Positions 36,964 to 52,100 are shown, counted from the stretch's first letter. The stretch: DNA of 64,000 nt from Ovis canadensis (GCF_042477335.2 NC_091256.1:39524001-39588000); one strand, 5' to 3'. Notes: generated by a model from the sequence alone, not told the origin. Made by a program: numbers and translations.

Positions 36964-37185
36964 TCACTTCTTCTTCCCTTTTGAAGGCTTGGCAAATAAA
37001 GCTGGATCTATCTGCTCCTTTGCCAGTCCTCTGACAGAGAAGAGCCTCGCTGCCCGCTCCTGGAGAGTGCCTCCACACTTCAGTCCCCGGGCCAGGAGTT
37101 CACACTTGAGCTTCTCCAAGCCCAGCAACTCCATTTCTGCAACAGAACTGATTGCCAGTAAATCTAAAGTTTCCTGACTGATATC
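36964..37185 (-). CDS. SDE2: SDE2 coding exon 7 (residues 381-453, SAP-like C-terminus)
   Basis: The acceptor is a pyrimidine-rich TTTCTCAG above 37185 and the TGA stop is at 36966-36964. It encodes 73 residues with the SAP-like pattern [20 protein letters not shown], then [14 protein letters not shown], and a basic GKKK tail, matching the end of human SDE2. Confidence 0.95.
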   Translation of the reverse strand, partial: DISQETLDLLAISSVAEMELLGLEKLKCELLARGLKCGGTLQERAARLFSVRGLAKEQIDPALFAKPSKGKKK

Positions 37186-40100
37186 CTGAGAAAAAGAAAA
37201 AAAAGGGAAATTTTAAGTCAGTCCATTCCTTTGTCTCTAATTAAAACTTTCTTCAACTGTCACTGACATCCTATTTTTCAAGAAATTTTCATTTAATATG
37301 CCATATCTTACTGCTGAATGCTAATAATCATGTTATTCTATACATGTTCTCAATTCAAGTAAACATTCATTTTTTTATCTACATACTTAGAAACAGGTAT
37401 TCAGAACAACTTAAGTTATAAGATTCCAAAACAGATAAATCTTAATATGTATGAACATAACTTTTCTTTTTTGACTTATCCAGTAAAAATTCAAACAGCA
37501 AAACATACTTCACTTACCTCACCTACCCTTCCCATATGACTGGAGAAAAAAGCAGCATCCTATAAAGGTTCATTTTAATGAGAATCCTATACCTAAGAAT
37601 CTACTGATATTAACCCCATCATCTTTTTAGAAAATATTTATTTGGCTGCATCAAGTCTTAGTTGTCACATATGGGACCTTCATCATTGTGGCGTGAGGGA
37701 TCTAGTTCCCTGACCAGGGATGGAATCCAGGCCCCTGCCCTGGAAGCGTGGAGTCTTAGGGAACCAGGGGAAGTTCCCTAACCCCATAATCTTAAGCTTT
37801 CTATTCTAATCAAATAATCATGATTGTTAAAGTTCTCACTTAAATAACTTGACAAATTTAAATGCTGTTCAAAAGACCTGCAATTGTTCTATCAACCAAG
37901 TAACTTTATAGACTTACACAAAATTAAATACTCTTAATGATGGATGCTCTGCCAAGAATGAAAGTGTTCATCTAGGGATTTTGGGGTGGTTTTTTTTTTT
38001 CCTGCACTGGGTCTTTGTTGCAGCACATCCGCTTTCTCTAGTTGTGGTGCCAAAGGCTTAGTTGCCCTCAGGCATGTGGCTTCTTAGTTCCCCAACCAGG
38101 GACTGAACCCATGTCCCCTGCATTGGAAGGGAGATTTCTTAACCACTGGACCACCAGGAAGTCCCTCACCTAGGAGGTTTTTTTATTTAGGAGTTTTTTA
38201 AAAAACATATTCAGTTCAGTTCAGTCGCTCAGTCGTGTCTGACTCTTTGCGACCCCATGGACTGCAGCATGCCAGGCTTCCCTGTCCATCACCAACTCCC
38301 AGAGCTTGCTCAAACTCATATCCATCAAATCGGTGATGCCATCCAACCATCTCATCCTCTGTCGTCCCCTTCTCCTGCCTTCAATCTTTCCCAGCATCAG
38401 GGTTTTTTCAAATGAGTCAGTTCTTTGCATCAGGTGGCCAAAGTACTGGAACTTCAGCTTCAGCATCAGTCCTTCCAGTGAATATTCAGGACTGATTTCC
38501 TTTAGGATTGACTGGTTGGATCTCTTTGCAGTCCAAGGAATTCTCAAGAGTCTTCTCCAACACCACAGTTCAAAAGCACCAATTCTTTGGTGCTCAGCTT
38601 TCTTTATGGTCCAACTCTCACATCCATACATGACTACTGGAAAAAGCACAGCTTTGACTAGACAAACTGTTGTCAGCATATTCAAAGGATAACAACTCTC
38701 TCAAAGTTAAGTTGTTCAAAAATACTGAACAACTCTATAGATAAATTCTTTATCTTTCTAGTTGATCTCTCTTTTTTAAGGTCATTTTGTTAGATTTCTA
38801 GAGTGAATTCTGACTTCTTTATACATGGCCAAATCCTAACCCACTATGCGTTTTTGAAGAATCACACATGGCTGCACAGAGTTATTATGAATACAACAGC
38901 TATAACTACATCAAGAACAAAATTTCCAGTTAAAAGCTCAACAATTAAAAGTCAAATCAGGTTTTATTCTATTTTCATTTTTCATTTTTCTAAGACTTTG
39001 CTCAGGATAAACTCCTAGCACATATGAGTTACGTAAAAGCTGACCATTCTTACAATTCCAGAGATGGTGTGAGGGTCAATTTAAAGCCCTTAGCTAAAAA
39101 AATTTCACTATCTCCCCTAGAAAGAGCAATATATGCATTTCTGCTTATTTCCCGGGAGTAGGGAAGGTGCTTTAAATAAATAATGGTAGCTTTTGTTTAT
39201 CAAAGGAAGCTAAGTCAGGTTTCATCTGTCCTAAAAAGGAAATCATTAGACTGAAAAATAAACGTTAAAGATTTTTGCTGGAAGTCAGTCCATTGAAGAT
39301 GGCAAATAACTATTTAAGGGAAAGCATGCATAATGAAAATAAGTTTTTAAAAAGCTGAGTGTAAGGCTTAAGATTTAATGATAAATTTAAAAGGAACTGC
39401 TCCTCTTCTGCAGGAAAGGTCTTCACATTCAACTGACCACTGTGTTCAAACAGTAACTCACCTGAGAAAGAAAAACTAACAAGAAATGTAGTGACAGGAA
39501 AATGAGCACATTTCATCAAATCTAAAAGTGCCATCTATCATAATGTGCCTTACTACTGCCTGTATTATTAAGAAAGAATAAATCATATCAAGTAAACGGT
39601 AACATGATATATATATCCAAACTCAGAGATATTAAAATGTGAAAAATGTGCATCCTAGAATTGATGAAATATAGAACCAAGGACACCACCTAGTGGCAAA
39701 ATAATACCAATTCCACAGCTTAAAAACAAAAAATCCAAGGATTTTTCTTTTAGGGGGTGGAGTGGGGGGAGATACGACAAGCTTCGCTATCATCGACTTC
39801 TGATTATTAAACAAGCCTTTCCACTAAGCAGCTGATGGGGAAAAGCACATGTTTTCATTTTAATGACCTACTGCAGAGATTAAATTGACTTGGCTTTAAC
39901 ATGGAACTCTGCTCAGTGTTATGTGGCAGCCTGGATGAGAGGGGGGTTAGCGGGGGAATGCATACATATATACGGATGGTTGAGTCCCTCTGTTGCTCTC
40001 CTGAATTTATCAAAACTGTTAATTGAGTATACCCCAACACAAAATAAAAGGTTTAAGGAAAAAAAACTGACTTGGCTTTAGACATCAACTCTTAAAATTT

Positions 40101-43100
40101 ACTCACCATGTTTCCTGACTGGCGGGCCTCCAGCTTGGCAACGGCAACGTTTTGCCTATCTTCTCCAGGTGCTCCCTTGGCAGCTCTTTCCCCATCAGCC
40201 ATTTCTTTTGTTTCTTGCTCCGTATTCTGTCCAACTCCAGCTGCTTCCTTTTCTAAGGGTTCTTTACCCTCTGCCTCCTTTTTCTCCTGGGTGTTCTCTG
40301 TTTCTACAGCCCTCTTCCTTCCCATGTACTCCTGGGCAGGTGTCTCCCCCAGCTCAGCACACAAGTCTTCTGAAATACTGTTCCCAGAGTCAGTCAAAGG
40401 GCTCTGTGGTTCTTCTGGTGATCTACAGTCTGTACTCAATACTCTTGCCTGCTGAGAACTACTAGGAATTTCAGCTGCCCTGTCAACACCATCACAGCCA
40501 TTTTGAGAAACATGAAAGCTCGTTCCAGAAGTACTCGGTGCTTCTTCACTGTCGTCATCAGAGTTCTCAGAGCTGGACCCCTCTGCAGTCCCTAGTCCTT
40601 CCATGCCCATCCTATCAGAAAGTAATAGAAAGATTTAATGCCATTTACAGCTTCAACTTAAAAAAACAACAGAGAGAGCTGCAGTTAGTCAGGAAACAGA
40701 CTCTGAATAAGGATATCTGCTAGCTTGAGATGGAGATGGAGAGTAGGTAAGTTTCAGAACAAGATATCCCAAAGGTATAAACAGAACGAAAAAAAAATTT
40801 CCAGGAGACTGAGAGCAACATTCCAAAGATCCTAAGGATCTCTCTTTAAAACATGTGACTCTCTTTAATTGATTTTGCTTAAAGCCTTTTTCCTAATATT
40901 GTATGAATTTTAACTGTTGGAAATTAGATAAAATAACGAACAGTTAAAAGAAAATCCAGTTTTATTCATAATCGCCCCAAACTGGAAACTACCCAAATGC
41001 CTAACAACTAACGAATGGATAAACAGGTTGTGGTACAGCCATACCAGGCAACAACACTTGGCGGTTGAAAGGAATGAACTATTGATACATATAACACCAT
41101 ATATGGGTCTCAAAAGCACTATGCTGAGTGAAAAAAGAAGGCCCAGCCCTTCCTATAACAATGAAGGGCTGTGTCTTATGGGACTATGTATGTTAATCCA
41201 CCTCTTGGAACTAAATGTAATCTGCTACTTAGTCACTGAAATGCTGAAGACAGGAGTAAGAGGCAGGGTGACGGGAAGGGCTCTTGGCTAATATTTCCAT
41301 TATCTAGAAGACAGTTTTAAGTTATAACCATGGGTCTGTATGTGCATTTTTATAAGGTACCTATGTTTATTGTAGACAAGGTACACTATTTTACAACATC
41401 AAGACTTTCTAGATGTCCAGAGGTGACAATGTACAATAAAAAAGTAGAGCTGCTGAATTAACCAATCTGTAAATTTTTTTGTTATAATTGATTAAACAAA
41501 CAAAACAAAAAACACCTTGAACATGGATTAAACCGTCTCTGAGGAATATACGCCAGGACTTGTTCATTTAGGATGGCAGCACAGGAACAGAAGGAAGGCA
41601 GGGATGTACGTGGATGTGTTCATATTTATATTTTGATGATAACCATTGATGTGTGGAGCACAAGCTGGAATCAAGATTGCCAGGAGAAATATCAATAACC
41701 TCAGATATGCAGATGATATCACCCTTACGGCAGAAAGCGAAGAAGAACTAAAGAGCCTCTTGATGAAAGTAAAAGAGGAGAGTGAAAAAGTTGGCTTAAA
41801 GCTCAACATTCAGAAAACTAAGATAGATCATGGCATCGGTCCCATCACTTCATGGCAAATAGATGGGGAAATAATGGAAACTGTGACAGACTTTATTTTC
41901 TTGGGCTCCAAAATCACTGCAGATGGTGACTGCAGCCATGAAATTAAAAGACACTTACTCCTTGGAAGAAAAGTTATGACCAACCTAGATAGTATATTCA
42001 AAAGCAGAGACATTACTTTGCCGACTAAGATCCGTCTAGTCAAGGCTATGGTTTTTCCAGTAGTCAGGTATGGATGTGAGAGTTGGACTATAAAGAAAGC
42101 TGAGCGCCGAAGAGTTGATGCTTTTGAACTGTGGTGTTGGAGAAGACTCTTGAGAGTCCCTTGGACTGCAAGGAGATCCAACCAATCCATCCTAAAGGAA
42201 AGCAGTCCTGAATATTCATTGGAAGGACTGATACTGAAGCTGAAACTCCAATACTTTGGCCACCTGATGCGAAGAACTGACTCATCTGAAAAGACCCTGA
42301 CGCTGGGAAAGGATGAAGGCAGGAGGAGAAGGGGACGACAGAAGATGAGATGGTTGGATGGCATCACCGATTCAATGGATATGAGTTTGAGTAGGCTCCA
42401 GGAGTTGGTGACTGACAAGGAAACCTGGTGTGCTGCAGCCCATGGGGTCACAAAGAGTCAGACATGACTGAGCGACTGTACTGAACTGACTGATGTGTGT
42501 GCATCTCCTGGCTGTATTACAGGAATGCATTGTTAAGTAATTCCGTGGAAACATACCACCTTGCTAATACTTTAATAGTTTAGATCTGATAACGAATGCT
42601 CTTAGAAGCATTAAAAAAAAAAACAGAAAGAGATGCAAAAAGCTATATGACATTCTAGAAAAAAAGCAGCCATAGGAATAAACATCAGGCTAGTGATCAG
42701 TGGTTGACAGGGGTGGAGATGGGGGGAGGAAAATTAACTGCAAAAGGACACAAAGGAACTTCTGAGGCTGACAAAATATTCTACAGCCTGATTTTGTTGA
42801 TGCCTACATAATTATGTATTATAAACTTTTCAAAACTTGAAGAACTGTTCAAAAAGGGTGAATTTTACTGTATATAAATTATATATCTGACTGAAAAAAA
42901 AATTATATATCAATAAACCTGGCTTAAAAAAAGAGACCCACAGGAAATACCATTACATTTTCTCTCAGGAACATTTAATTTCCATTTCAGAAAGAACACA
43001 AAAAATTCTATGCTGGACTGAGTTAAATAGTGTTTAGTTAACAATTACCTTTCGGGAAGCCAACAAACAAGCCAAGATCCAACTCAACTTATCATCATCT

Positions 43101-46100
43101 AGAATCTGGCCCAAGAGAACTAAGCTGGTAACCAGAGGACCAACTGGGAAGGGAGGAAGAACTAAGGGTAAAAGGGTTAAGAAAAAGTACTGCTGTGCTT
43201 TTCACCCACAAGCGCAAAAGTGATGAAGAGAGGTCTGGAAGGGTGACCGAAGACCTCAGTGATGACTATGAAAAACCAGAGAAAACAGGACAACCTGGAA
43301 ACTAAAGTCATGCCTTCCCCCTGGAATTCTCAAAGTTACCTCTTTCAACGTCTAATAGTCAAGTATAAAGCTATTTTTTGTGTGATTTTTCACTGAAGGC
43401 AAACAAACTGTCCCTTAGATTCTATTAATGGCACTTACGGCAGAAACCATTACTAATGTGTATAATGTGAGAATCACTGAAACCTGATCTGAAATACTCT
43501 TCTGGAAAATTTCTGAGCTTCCATTAGACTTTACTTAAAAGTGTGTTTATACCAGATAAGACAAGGAAGAAATATAGTAGGTAAGTTTCAGAACAAGATA
43601 TTCTAGAGGGATAAACAGAAAGAAAAAAATATTTTTATTCAGTCCTCAAAGATCTATTTGGAATGAAAATGAACGTACTTACCAAAAGCATTTCCTTTTC
43701 CCTGTACTGGCTCCTCCGTCTGTTTTTGATTTGTTTGGCCGTTTCCGACTCTCACCAATTTCTGCCGATACCATCTTGCTAGAGGCAGCCTGCATGCCTA
43801 GCCACAAATTTTAACAACTCAGTTTCTACTATCAGGACTAAGTTTAATTTTAAAGAATTTATAAATAATCTGGATTGCAAAAAGAGCTGCAATCTAAAGC
43901 TCTAGATTTAAATTTCTCAGCGTACCAAAATTTAATCCAGTTAAAATGAGACTAATCTTAAATTTACAGATTTAAAATAACCATTTTGGCTCTTAAACCA
44001 GATTTTTAAAGCACTATGTCCAATTTGTAACTTTGAAGCTTACAGATCCATTCCTAACACTCCTCAAACCTAACAATCGACCCCCTTATGCCCCTTATGC
44101 ATCCCCTTATTTGTATATAGCTATCTTTCCCCTATTATGTTATAACCCTTTTGATGGAAAAGACTCCTCCTTATCCAACTGAACGCACTGAGTCCTAGCA
44201 TAATGCTTTTGATGCTAAAACATAAAAGCTAAGAATAATCATTCCCATTAAAAACCATTTATTAAAAAGGGGACCTAAAACTGAAAGCAAATATGTGGGA
44301 GTCTTGGTACCTCCTAAAGACTTAGCTTATTCCCAGGAAGCACAAAAAGCATTCTTACCTGGGGGGGGCCCATGAGCCCCCAGAGCTCAGGGATCAACTA
44401 TGTCAAATGTTGTGTGGCTATGTGGGTTTTTCCCCTCCATGTAGTAAGGCATACTGTGTTCATTACTGAGTGGAGAAATTTCATAGCTTCATCAGATTCC
44501 CATAAGTCTATAACCTAAGAAGGGTCAAGAATTGCCCTTGGTGTGGAACAGCTGGCTTCCAGGATGCCTGCGGATGGCACAAAGGAACCCTCCTCCTCAC
44601 CTTTGAGGACGGAATCCTCCAGGCGCTCGGCCATCTCATGGCACTGCTGCTGGTAGTCGGGGCTGGAGAAGCAGTGCCTGGGTTCTGCAAGCTTCCGCTG
44701 CAGTCGTTCCAGGCGCTTTTGCTCCTTTTCAGCTTCTCGCTCGGCTTGTTGTTTTACCCATTCAGCCATTCTGGGGATGGGAAAGAGGAGACGTAACTAA
44801 ATGGCTAAATTATACACACATACTTTTATATAGGTAACACCCCACCTATACAAATTATTGCACTCTTATTCACCCTGTGATAGTCCCTCAGAAAGGTGTG
44901 CCATGCTTACTAGTATACTGTTATGGACTTGACTAAAACCCAAAGATAATTATTCAGTCATGAAAAAGGTTAAGTGTGGTAACAACAAATTAGAGCATAA
45001 GTATTTTAAGTTTACATTTCTGATATGCGTGGTGTGTGTGCCATCACTAATGTCTCTTTAAAAAAAAAAAAAACTACGTCTCTTTAAAAAACAAAACAGG
45101 TGGGCATCTTACGCTTTTTCATGATTGACATCTCGTAATCTCCTTCCACTGAGATCCCGGCAAGCCTCTCGATTGGTTGTCTTTTCAATCTGAGCACCAA
45201 GTGCTCGGAGCATTGAGCCAAAACCTAAACAAATGTATTTGAAGAAAGTAGGTTAAAAAGTATTCAAAGATGGTCAGTTCTAATGAGGTGGATGAAACTG
45301 GAGCCTATTATATAGAGTGAAGTAAGTCAGAAAGAAAAACACCAATACAGTATATTAACACATATATATGGAATTTAGAAAGATGGTAATGATGACCCTA
45401 TATACAAGATAGCAAAAAAGACACGGATAGAACAGACTTTTGGACTCTGTGGGAGAAGGTGAGAGTGGGGTGATTTGAGAGAATAGTACTGAAACATGTA
45501 TATTAGCATATGTGAAATAGGTGACCAGTCCAAGTTCGATGCATGAAAGAGGGCACTCAAAGCTGGTGCACTGGGACAGCCCAGCGGGATGGGATCAGGA
45601 GAGGGGGACACATGTACACCCGTGGCTGATTCATGTCAAGGTGTGGCAAAAATCACCATAATACTGTCAAGTAATTAGCCTCCAATTAAAATAAATAAAT
45701 AAATTTTTTTAAGTATTCAAGGATGGATAAAAGCCGAACTTGTGAAAAGAGTACTATTATATTATAAGATTATCATAAGAGTAAAGGTGATCTCTACTTT
45801 CTTTTCAGTTTTAAAGGAAATGCACATCAAGATTCTAACCCAGGTAGCAAAGGTAAGAATACTGATAAATGTGATTCAATCTTGTGCTTTTCACACTTTC
45901 TCTTATTTTAGAGGGTTATACCTAGTACAGAAATCCCCAAATTCCACAATTAAGAATTTTACAAACTATATGATGAGATTTTGCAATAAAGCAATTTTCA
46001 TCTGTCACCAGCTGACACAAAAAGCTTCATATTCATAGAATTTCAAACAGCAGGATGACTGTAATCTGAGATGTTAGTTCTTTGAAAACCAAACCAAGTC

Positions 46101-49100
46101 ACCACAGATTTTGAGAAAGCCTAAAAATTATATGTTAGTCCATCAGGAGAAATACCAAGAATTGTTCGTATTCAGTTTTTGCTCTTTTAGTTTGTTTTCT
46201 CTCTAAAATGAGTTATTACAACCAGGACCTTAATCTACCTCAATCTGTAAACAGTTGTATTTCATAAAGTGACGTCATACTTCCCGTGGAACTAGAATAA
46301 CCAAACAAAATGCTGAGAACAGCAAAAGGAGATTTGATTGTTCTAACACTCATCAGCACACTGGACAGAACAGCCATTACCTCTCCATCTAATTCTCCCC
46401 AAAGACTGAGAGCCTAGGGTGCCTAAGAGTGATCTGGCTGGGCTAGAGAAGGTGGGAATTTTATCATACTGTATCTTCCCCAAAAAGAATAAAAGAGAAA
46501 ATATTCAAAACTAGGTAAATTAACAAAGGACTTCTTAAGACAAATCAAGGCTGGTACACTACAGATTCCAAGGAGTTTGTTAATTTAATACATCTGGCCA
46601 CAGAATGCAGATATATTACTACTAAGCCGTCAACATTCACGTCCTACCTCCTTTTCCACCACGAAGTCTTGGTTCCAAACTATAAACAGCTCCATGCTGC
46701 ACTGTGTCACTGGTGTTAACAAGTGATCCATTGCACTTCACAAAGAAGCATTCCACTGGAACAACCTAGAGACAAATGAGGGGTTCTTTCAATGCTGTTT
46801 ACGAGACAAGTGTTTTTGCAGGAAGGGACCTAGCTGATTTTTTATTATTTCAGTTACAAGGAGTTAGTAGATATGATAAATTAATATCTACTGATATTAA
46901 AAAATTGAATTGAAAAAGAATTGAAAAAAAAAGAAAACCACTAAAAGAAAAAAGTCATTTTATATGATGTATTCTAGGTACAACTTTTTCCTAATACCTA
47001 CCTAATCATGATATAAAGAACTTTTTGCCTCTTGGGTGAAAATTAAAACTGCTCTTTTTCGTTCTTTAACATGAAATAGGAGTCAAGGTGGAAGATTACA
47101 GGGGCTCAGATCTAGTAACTCTGACGGTCCCATTTCCTCTGACTTAAAAATAATACCAAGTTGAACACTGAGTGGTCCCAAATTTAAAAGTGACATCTTG
47201 AAAAGTGTAGATAGGGATAAGAAGAGGGGAGAGGAGGAGACAAAAATATGGTTTTTAATACTCTTACATAAGCTTTAACAGTTTTAGAATCAGCTGGCAG
47301 TTGGTAATTAATCTCTTCTGCCAGCCTCTCCCTGAGTTCCAGCCAATCTCTGAAGAAGCCCACATACCCCTCCAAACCCACTCTATGTATTTCAAAAAAA
47401 TTCTCAGATGAAGTGATGAAAAGAAAATATAAATACCGTAAGGTTTTCTAAACAAGCTTCTTTTTTTTAGCCTCAACACTTGGCATGCAGGATCTTGGCT
47501 CTCAACCAGAGATCAAACCCACACCCTCTGCAGTGGGAGCTCAGAGTCTTAACCACCGGACTGCCAGGGAAGCCCCCAAACAAGTTTCTGATGCCATAAA
47601 ATAACACAACGGAGGAGTATTCTCCAAAGTTATATGGAACTTATAGAAGGTTATATCGGAAGTTGACAATTAAATCTGCAACATGAAGAATAAAGAGATC
47701 TAAATACAAACAGAAAGGAAAAAAGCATTTCTGGCATCTTCCTGAAGTGGAAACTCTGAACATTCATTCTGAGGCACACCACACAGCTATTTTAACGGGA
47801 CCCATTCCTTCACTCAGCTGCCTGCTATGAGCATGGCACTTTTCAAGCGTTGGAATACTACCATGAATACCATAGTGAACGCAAATCCTGCCTCATGATG
47901 CTTATATTCTAGCGGGGGAAGACAAATTATGAATAAACATATATTACATTTGATATAATTATGTAATTGACAAATTATATATTATGTCAAGGGGTGAAAT
48001 GCAGGGTAAAGGGGATTAAGATATGTGGATAGGTGTGGTGCTAATCTAGTTAATATATATGGTCAGTCAGAGAAAGCAGAGAATTTAAGAAAGTGAGAGA
48101 ATAAGCCATATGGTTGTCTGGGGGAACAGCATTCCAGAGGCAACAGCAAATGCAAAGACTGCAACACAGATGAGCTTAGAGAATTCAAGGAAGAGCAACA
48201 CAGCCGACATGGCTGGAATGAAGTACACAAAGGGGAGTGAGTGATAAGGCCTTCAAAACCACTGTAAGGGTTCTGGATGGCACTCTGAATAAAACTACTG
48301 TAGAGTTTTAAACAAACTGAGATCAGTCATGCTTTTCAAGGATCACTCTGTTAAACTGTAAAAATAAGACTACAGAAGCAGAGAGATCATTGGGATAATC
48401 CAGGTGAGACATTTCTATGTGTACCAGGGCAGTAGCGGCAGAATAGAAGAGAAATGTGAGATTCTGAGGACACTCTGAATGAAAATGCTAATGCTCTAGT
48501 GAAGGGAGTGTGCTCAATAGAGAAATTAAGATTCCAAAAGTTTGGTTTGACAAATGGAAAAATAGAGTTGGCACCTATTAAGAGGGAAAAGGAAATCTGA
48601 AAGAGAAAATCAGTCTCTTTTCGGATATTTTAGTGTGAGATGTTTATTACACAAGCAGATGGAGATGCCAAGCAGACCAGGTGTTATACAAGTCTGGAGT
48701 TTGGGGAAGAAGTCTGTGCTGAAGATTAACACTTGAAAGCTATCAGCACACTGATGGTACTGAAAGCTGTGAGTATGGACGAAACCACTGGGATGAGGAA
48801 GGGGCTCCTCCAACATGAGAGCTCAGGGTGATGAGGACGAAGCAGCAAGAGAGACTGGAAAGGAGAGGCCAGCGAGATGGAAGAGAACTGAGGGTGTCAT
48901 ATGCACAAGTGAGAGAAGTGTATTAAGGGGGGAATGGTCAACTGTGCAAACTGAGGCTGAGAGGCCAAGCAAGATGAAAACTGATCGCTGGCTACTGCCA
49001 CACAGAAGATACTGACCAGCATGACACAGAGCTGGTGAAGTGATGGGAACAGAAAAGCTGAACTAGAGTGGGTTCTAAAGGAGAAAAAATTATGTTCAAG

Positions 49101-52100
49101 CATATTTTTTTAAATCAAGAAAATCAGAGAAAATAAAGCAATAGCTGGAAGGGATGTGGGCTCATGTTTGCACACTGGTAGGAATGATCCACTGGTAGGA
49201 ATGATCCAGGAAAAAGGGAAAACACTGGAAAATACAGGGGAGAAAGCACTAATGCCGAATAAGTCTTTCAGTAGGTGAGAACGAGGGGTTACTCTACAAA
49301 GTAGAAGATAACTGCAAATTACTTGTAAAATAATGACAGTTCATCCCCAGTAACACACAAGAAGGCTGAATATACAGGAGGTACCTACCAGAGCACTGCT
49401 GTGGGGAGAGGAAAATTCTGTCCTTACTGCTTGAATACAGAGTTTGTCCTTGAGATGGAATAAGTCTTGGAGATTTAAAGAGAGAGGATGTGAGAGAGTA
49501 ATCCAGGAGAGTGAAAAAGTGATGAACTGAGCTGTGTGCCTCTCAATCATTTTCATACCACGGTAAACACAAATAATATCTGGATGACACCCTGGGGAGT
49601 GTGAGCAAAGTTACTAAGGATGGGTTGAGATTCTGGGCACACCCAGGCTCTGTCCAGCTGCCCAAGGGCTAGCAGGATCAATATTCTCAGCAGTCCTGCA
49701 ATCCAGCAGATTTCTCTAATCCAAATGCAATTACAGTAGAATTGCCAAGCAGCACTAAGGCTGGTGTATGTGAATTTGTCATGAGACCCCTACCAGGGTC
49801 ACTGCCTAGATGCCACTCAAAATAGGTGGAGAGCTGGATTTAGACTGACTGGCATTTTCCCAGGCAAATATAGTACCAGGAGAGAGGAAGGGAACTCAGG
49901 CCATATACAATGATGTGATTAACATGAAGGATGATTCTTGTCTATAAAATCCTGTTTACTTTAAAAAGCTGCAAAATTAAATGAGACACGTAATATACCT
50001 TCTATATATTTAATGTTTATAAATTAAGAACCACTTTAGTTTAATATTTTGTATATCCAATGAGTATAGTATTTCTAAAATCTTAAATAACTTCAAAAAA
50101 CTTTAATACGAAGGCAGAAAGATTACACATCATACTTCATTTCTGAACAGAACCGCTTATTTAGTCAGACAACTGATTACCAAAATTGCATTTTTCTACT
50201 TAAGATTCTTGTGAATTTTCTAGTAGGAAAAAAAAACAAAAACAAAGAAAATTTAGAATCAATTTAACTGTTTTTAACCTTTATAAGGCATATCGAACAC
50301 GAAGTATTACATGTGTCTTGGGCCAATCAGCCAAGACCACCAGAGAAAAACAAAATCAAATTTCTTGACTCACTACAAGAGAGGGACTGCACACCAGAGG
50401 AATCATGAGGTGTCTCACCAACAAATAAAAACATAGTTATAGGATTGGGGGCTAGGATGGAATTTAGATAAAATTTAAATGAAACAATGTTTCCAAAGGC
50501 TCACAATAAAGCAGGGCTGTGTGTATCAGGGACAATACCAGGTCTAGACTGTGAAGGAGATTCAGGCTCCTGTTTCCTCGGAAACTACAAAGCTAAAATA
50601 AATGTGCAATGTTGTGTCTAGAAACCCCTTAATTTGAGGCTCTGCACCTGGAAATCAAGAGTGCTTCTCTACATCAAAGAAACTTAGATTCTCAAGGCAA
50701 GAGTGGGATGCTTCTTACTGATACAACTTCAAACAGCAGTTTATTCTTATAATCTATGATTTTCAAGGTAAGGTTTCGAAAAGAATGAAAAAGAAGTAGA
50801 CTTTCAAGGAAATGATTTTTGACATTTCACCACTGCAACATGTCCTTAAGAAAAACACTTTATATTGACTTTGCAGCTGGCTCTATCTATGTCTGTTATC
50901 CCAGCCTAATGAACCGCTGGGCTGATTTTTCACTTCTTCAGGGAGAACTAACACCAACTTTATTATGTGTCAGATTAGTTTTATTTTAAAAGGCACAGGT
51001 GTGAAACTGCGCTATTTTTATTTATTCCAGTATCTCATCAAATGCCCTTTTATAAGTTTTGTGGTTTTGTTCATACTTATTATGGCCATGCTTCTTAAGT
51101 ATATGACTGAATTCATTCATTCATATTTCTTACTTATTTTAAATTTTTTCCAAGACTCCTCATAATTAAGGTCTAAATTTTTCTGGTCCCACTTTGGATG
51201 AACTGTCAATGAGTTTGAAAATTGTACTCATGAGATAAGAGTTATTTTCAAAGATATTAAAATCCACCTATTTTGGAAAAGATTTCCCCATTCAGATGGC
51301 AAACTGATGGAAACTGTCTGTTCTGACAGCAGTTAAACTGGACTGATGTATAGGAAGAAAACAGGAAACTGAAAAACTACACGACTGGCAAATAGACACT
51401 GCTTCTTCATGGAACCAGTCCAAGTAAAGATGTGGTTTAGACTGCAGTGTTAACATGTGTTAAGCTCATAAATTACAACCAGAGAAAGTCTAGGGAAACA
51501 CGGAGGAGGTGTGCTTATAAAGAAAAATAGAGTAAGAGGTCAAATGTCAAAATTAAAATTAGATTCAAGGAGAGCATCTAATTCTTTATATAACATAACA
51601 GGTTTAATATCTTATAGTTGGTAAAAGCTTGCTTACGTCATAATTAAGTAAACTACACGTGTAACTTTATAAGTTTTTGAAAAATACGCCTGGACAAATA
51701 AGAGCATCGTATGATTAATGAAATCGTCTAAATGACAGGCCCTAAGATCATGCTCTCGACAGGGCCTATGTGAGTGCTTGGCCACGACCAGTGACCAGAA
51801 GGATCCACTTCGTTCCCAATCATCCTTTGGATATGACATACTTCTCTAGGATGGAGCTAACAGCTGTGTTATCAATGGACAAAAATGCACGTCACATAAC
51901 CGTAGAGTGAACGTAAGGAAGTGAGCCTTAAAAATCATCTGGGCCAAATGCCTCCTTTACGGATGAAGAGAATAATACCAAAGGGTCTGTTAGTCCAGAC
52001 TGAGGGCCGGACTATAGCGCCTGTGAGCAGAAGGGTTTTTCTCCCTTCTCTGGGACAAAACCATGACAAAACAAAAGCGACGGAAGCCCTCATTATCAGT

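Larger units (their letters stand above)
37186..40106 (-). other. SDE2: SDE2 intron 6
   Basis: 2.9-kb GT-AG intron. It contains two CHR SINEs and a BovB insertion. 38.7-40.1 kb is AT-rich with no feature recognised. Confidence 0.85.
40612..43682 (-). other. SDE2: SDE2 intron 5
   Basis: 3.1-kb GT-AG intron filled mainly by antisense L1 and BovB. 42.93-43.68 kb shows nothing recognised. Confidence 0.85.

Noticed and set aside
38221..38685. 154-codon frame within SDE2 intron 6 as an alternative exon
   Set aside because: It is BovB reverse-transcriptase C-terminal sequence with its own target duplication.
40092..40610. Frame continuing past SDE2 exon 6 (ending VSKF)
   Set aside because: It is read-through of the exon 6 donor GTGAGT. 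The spliced product joins exon 7 in phase and matches the family's C-terminus.
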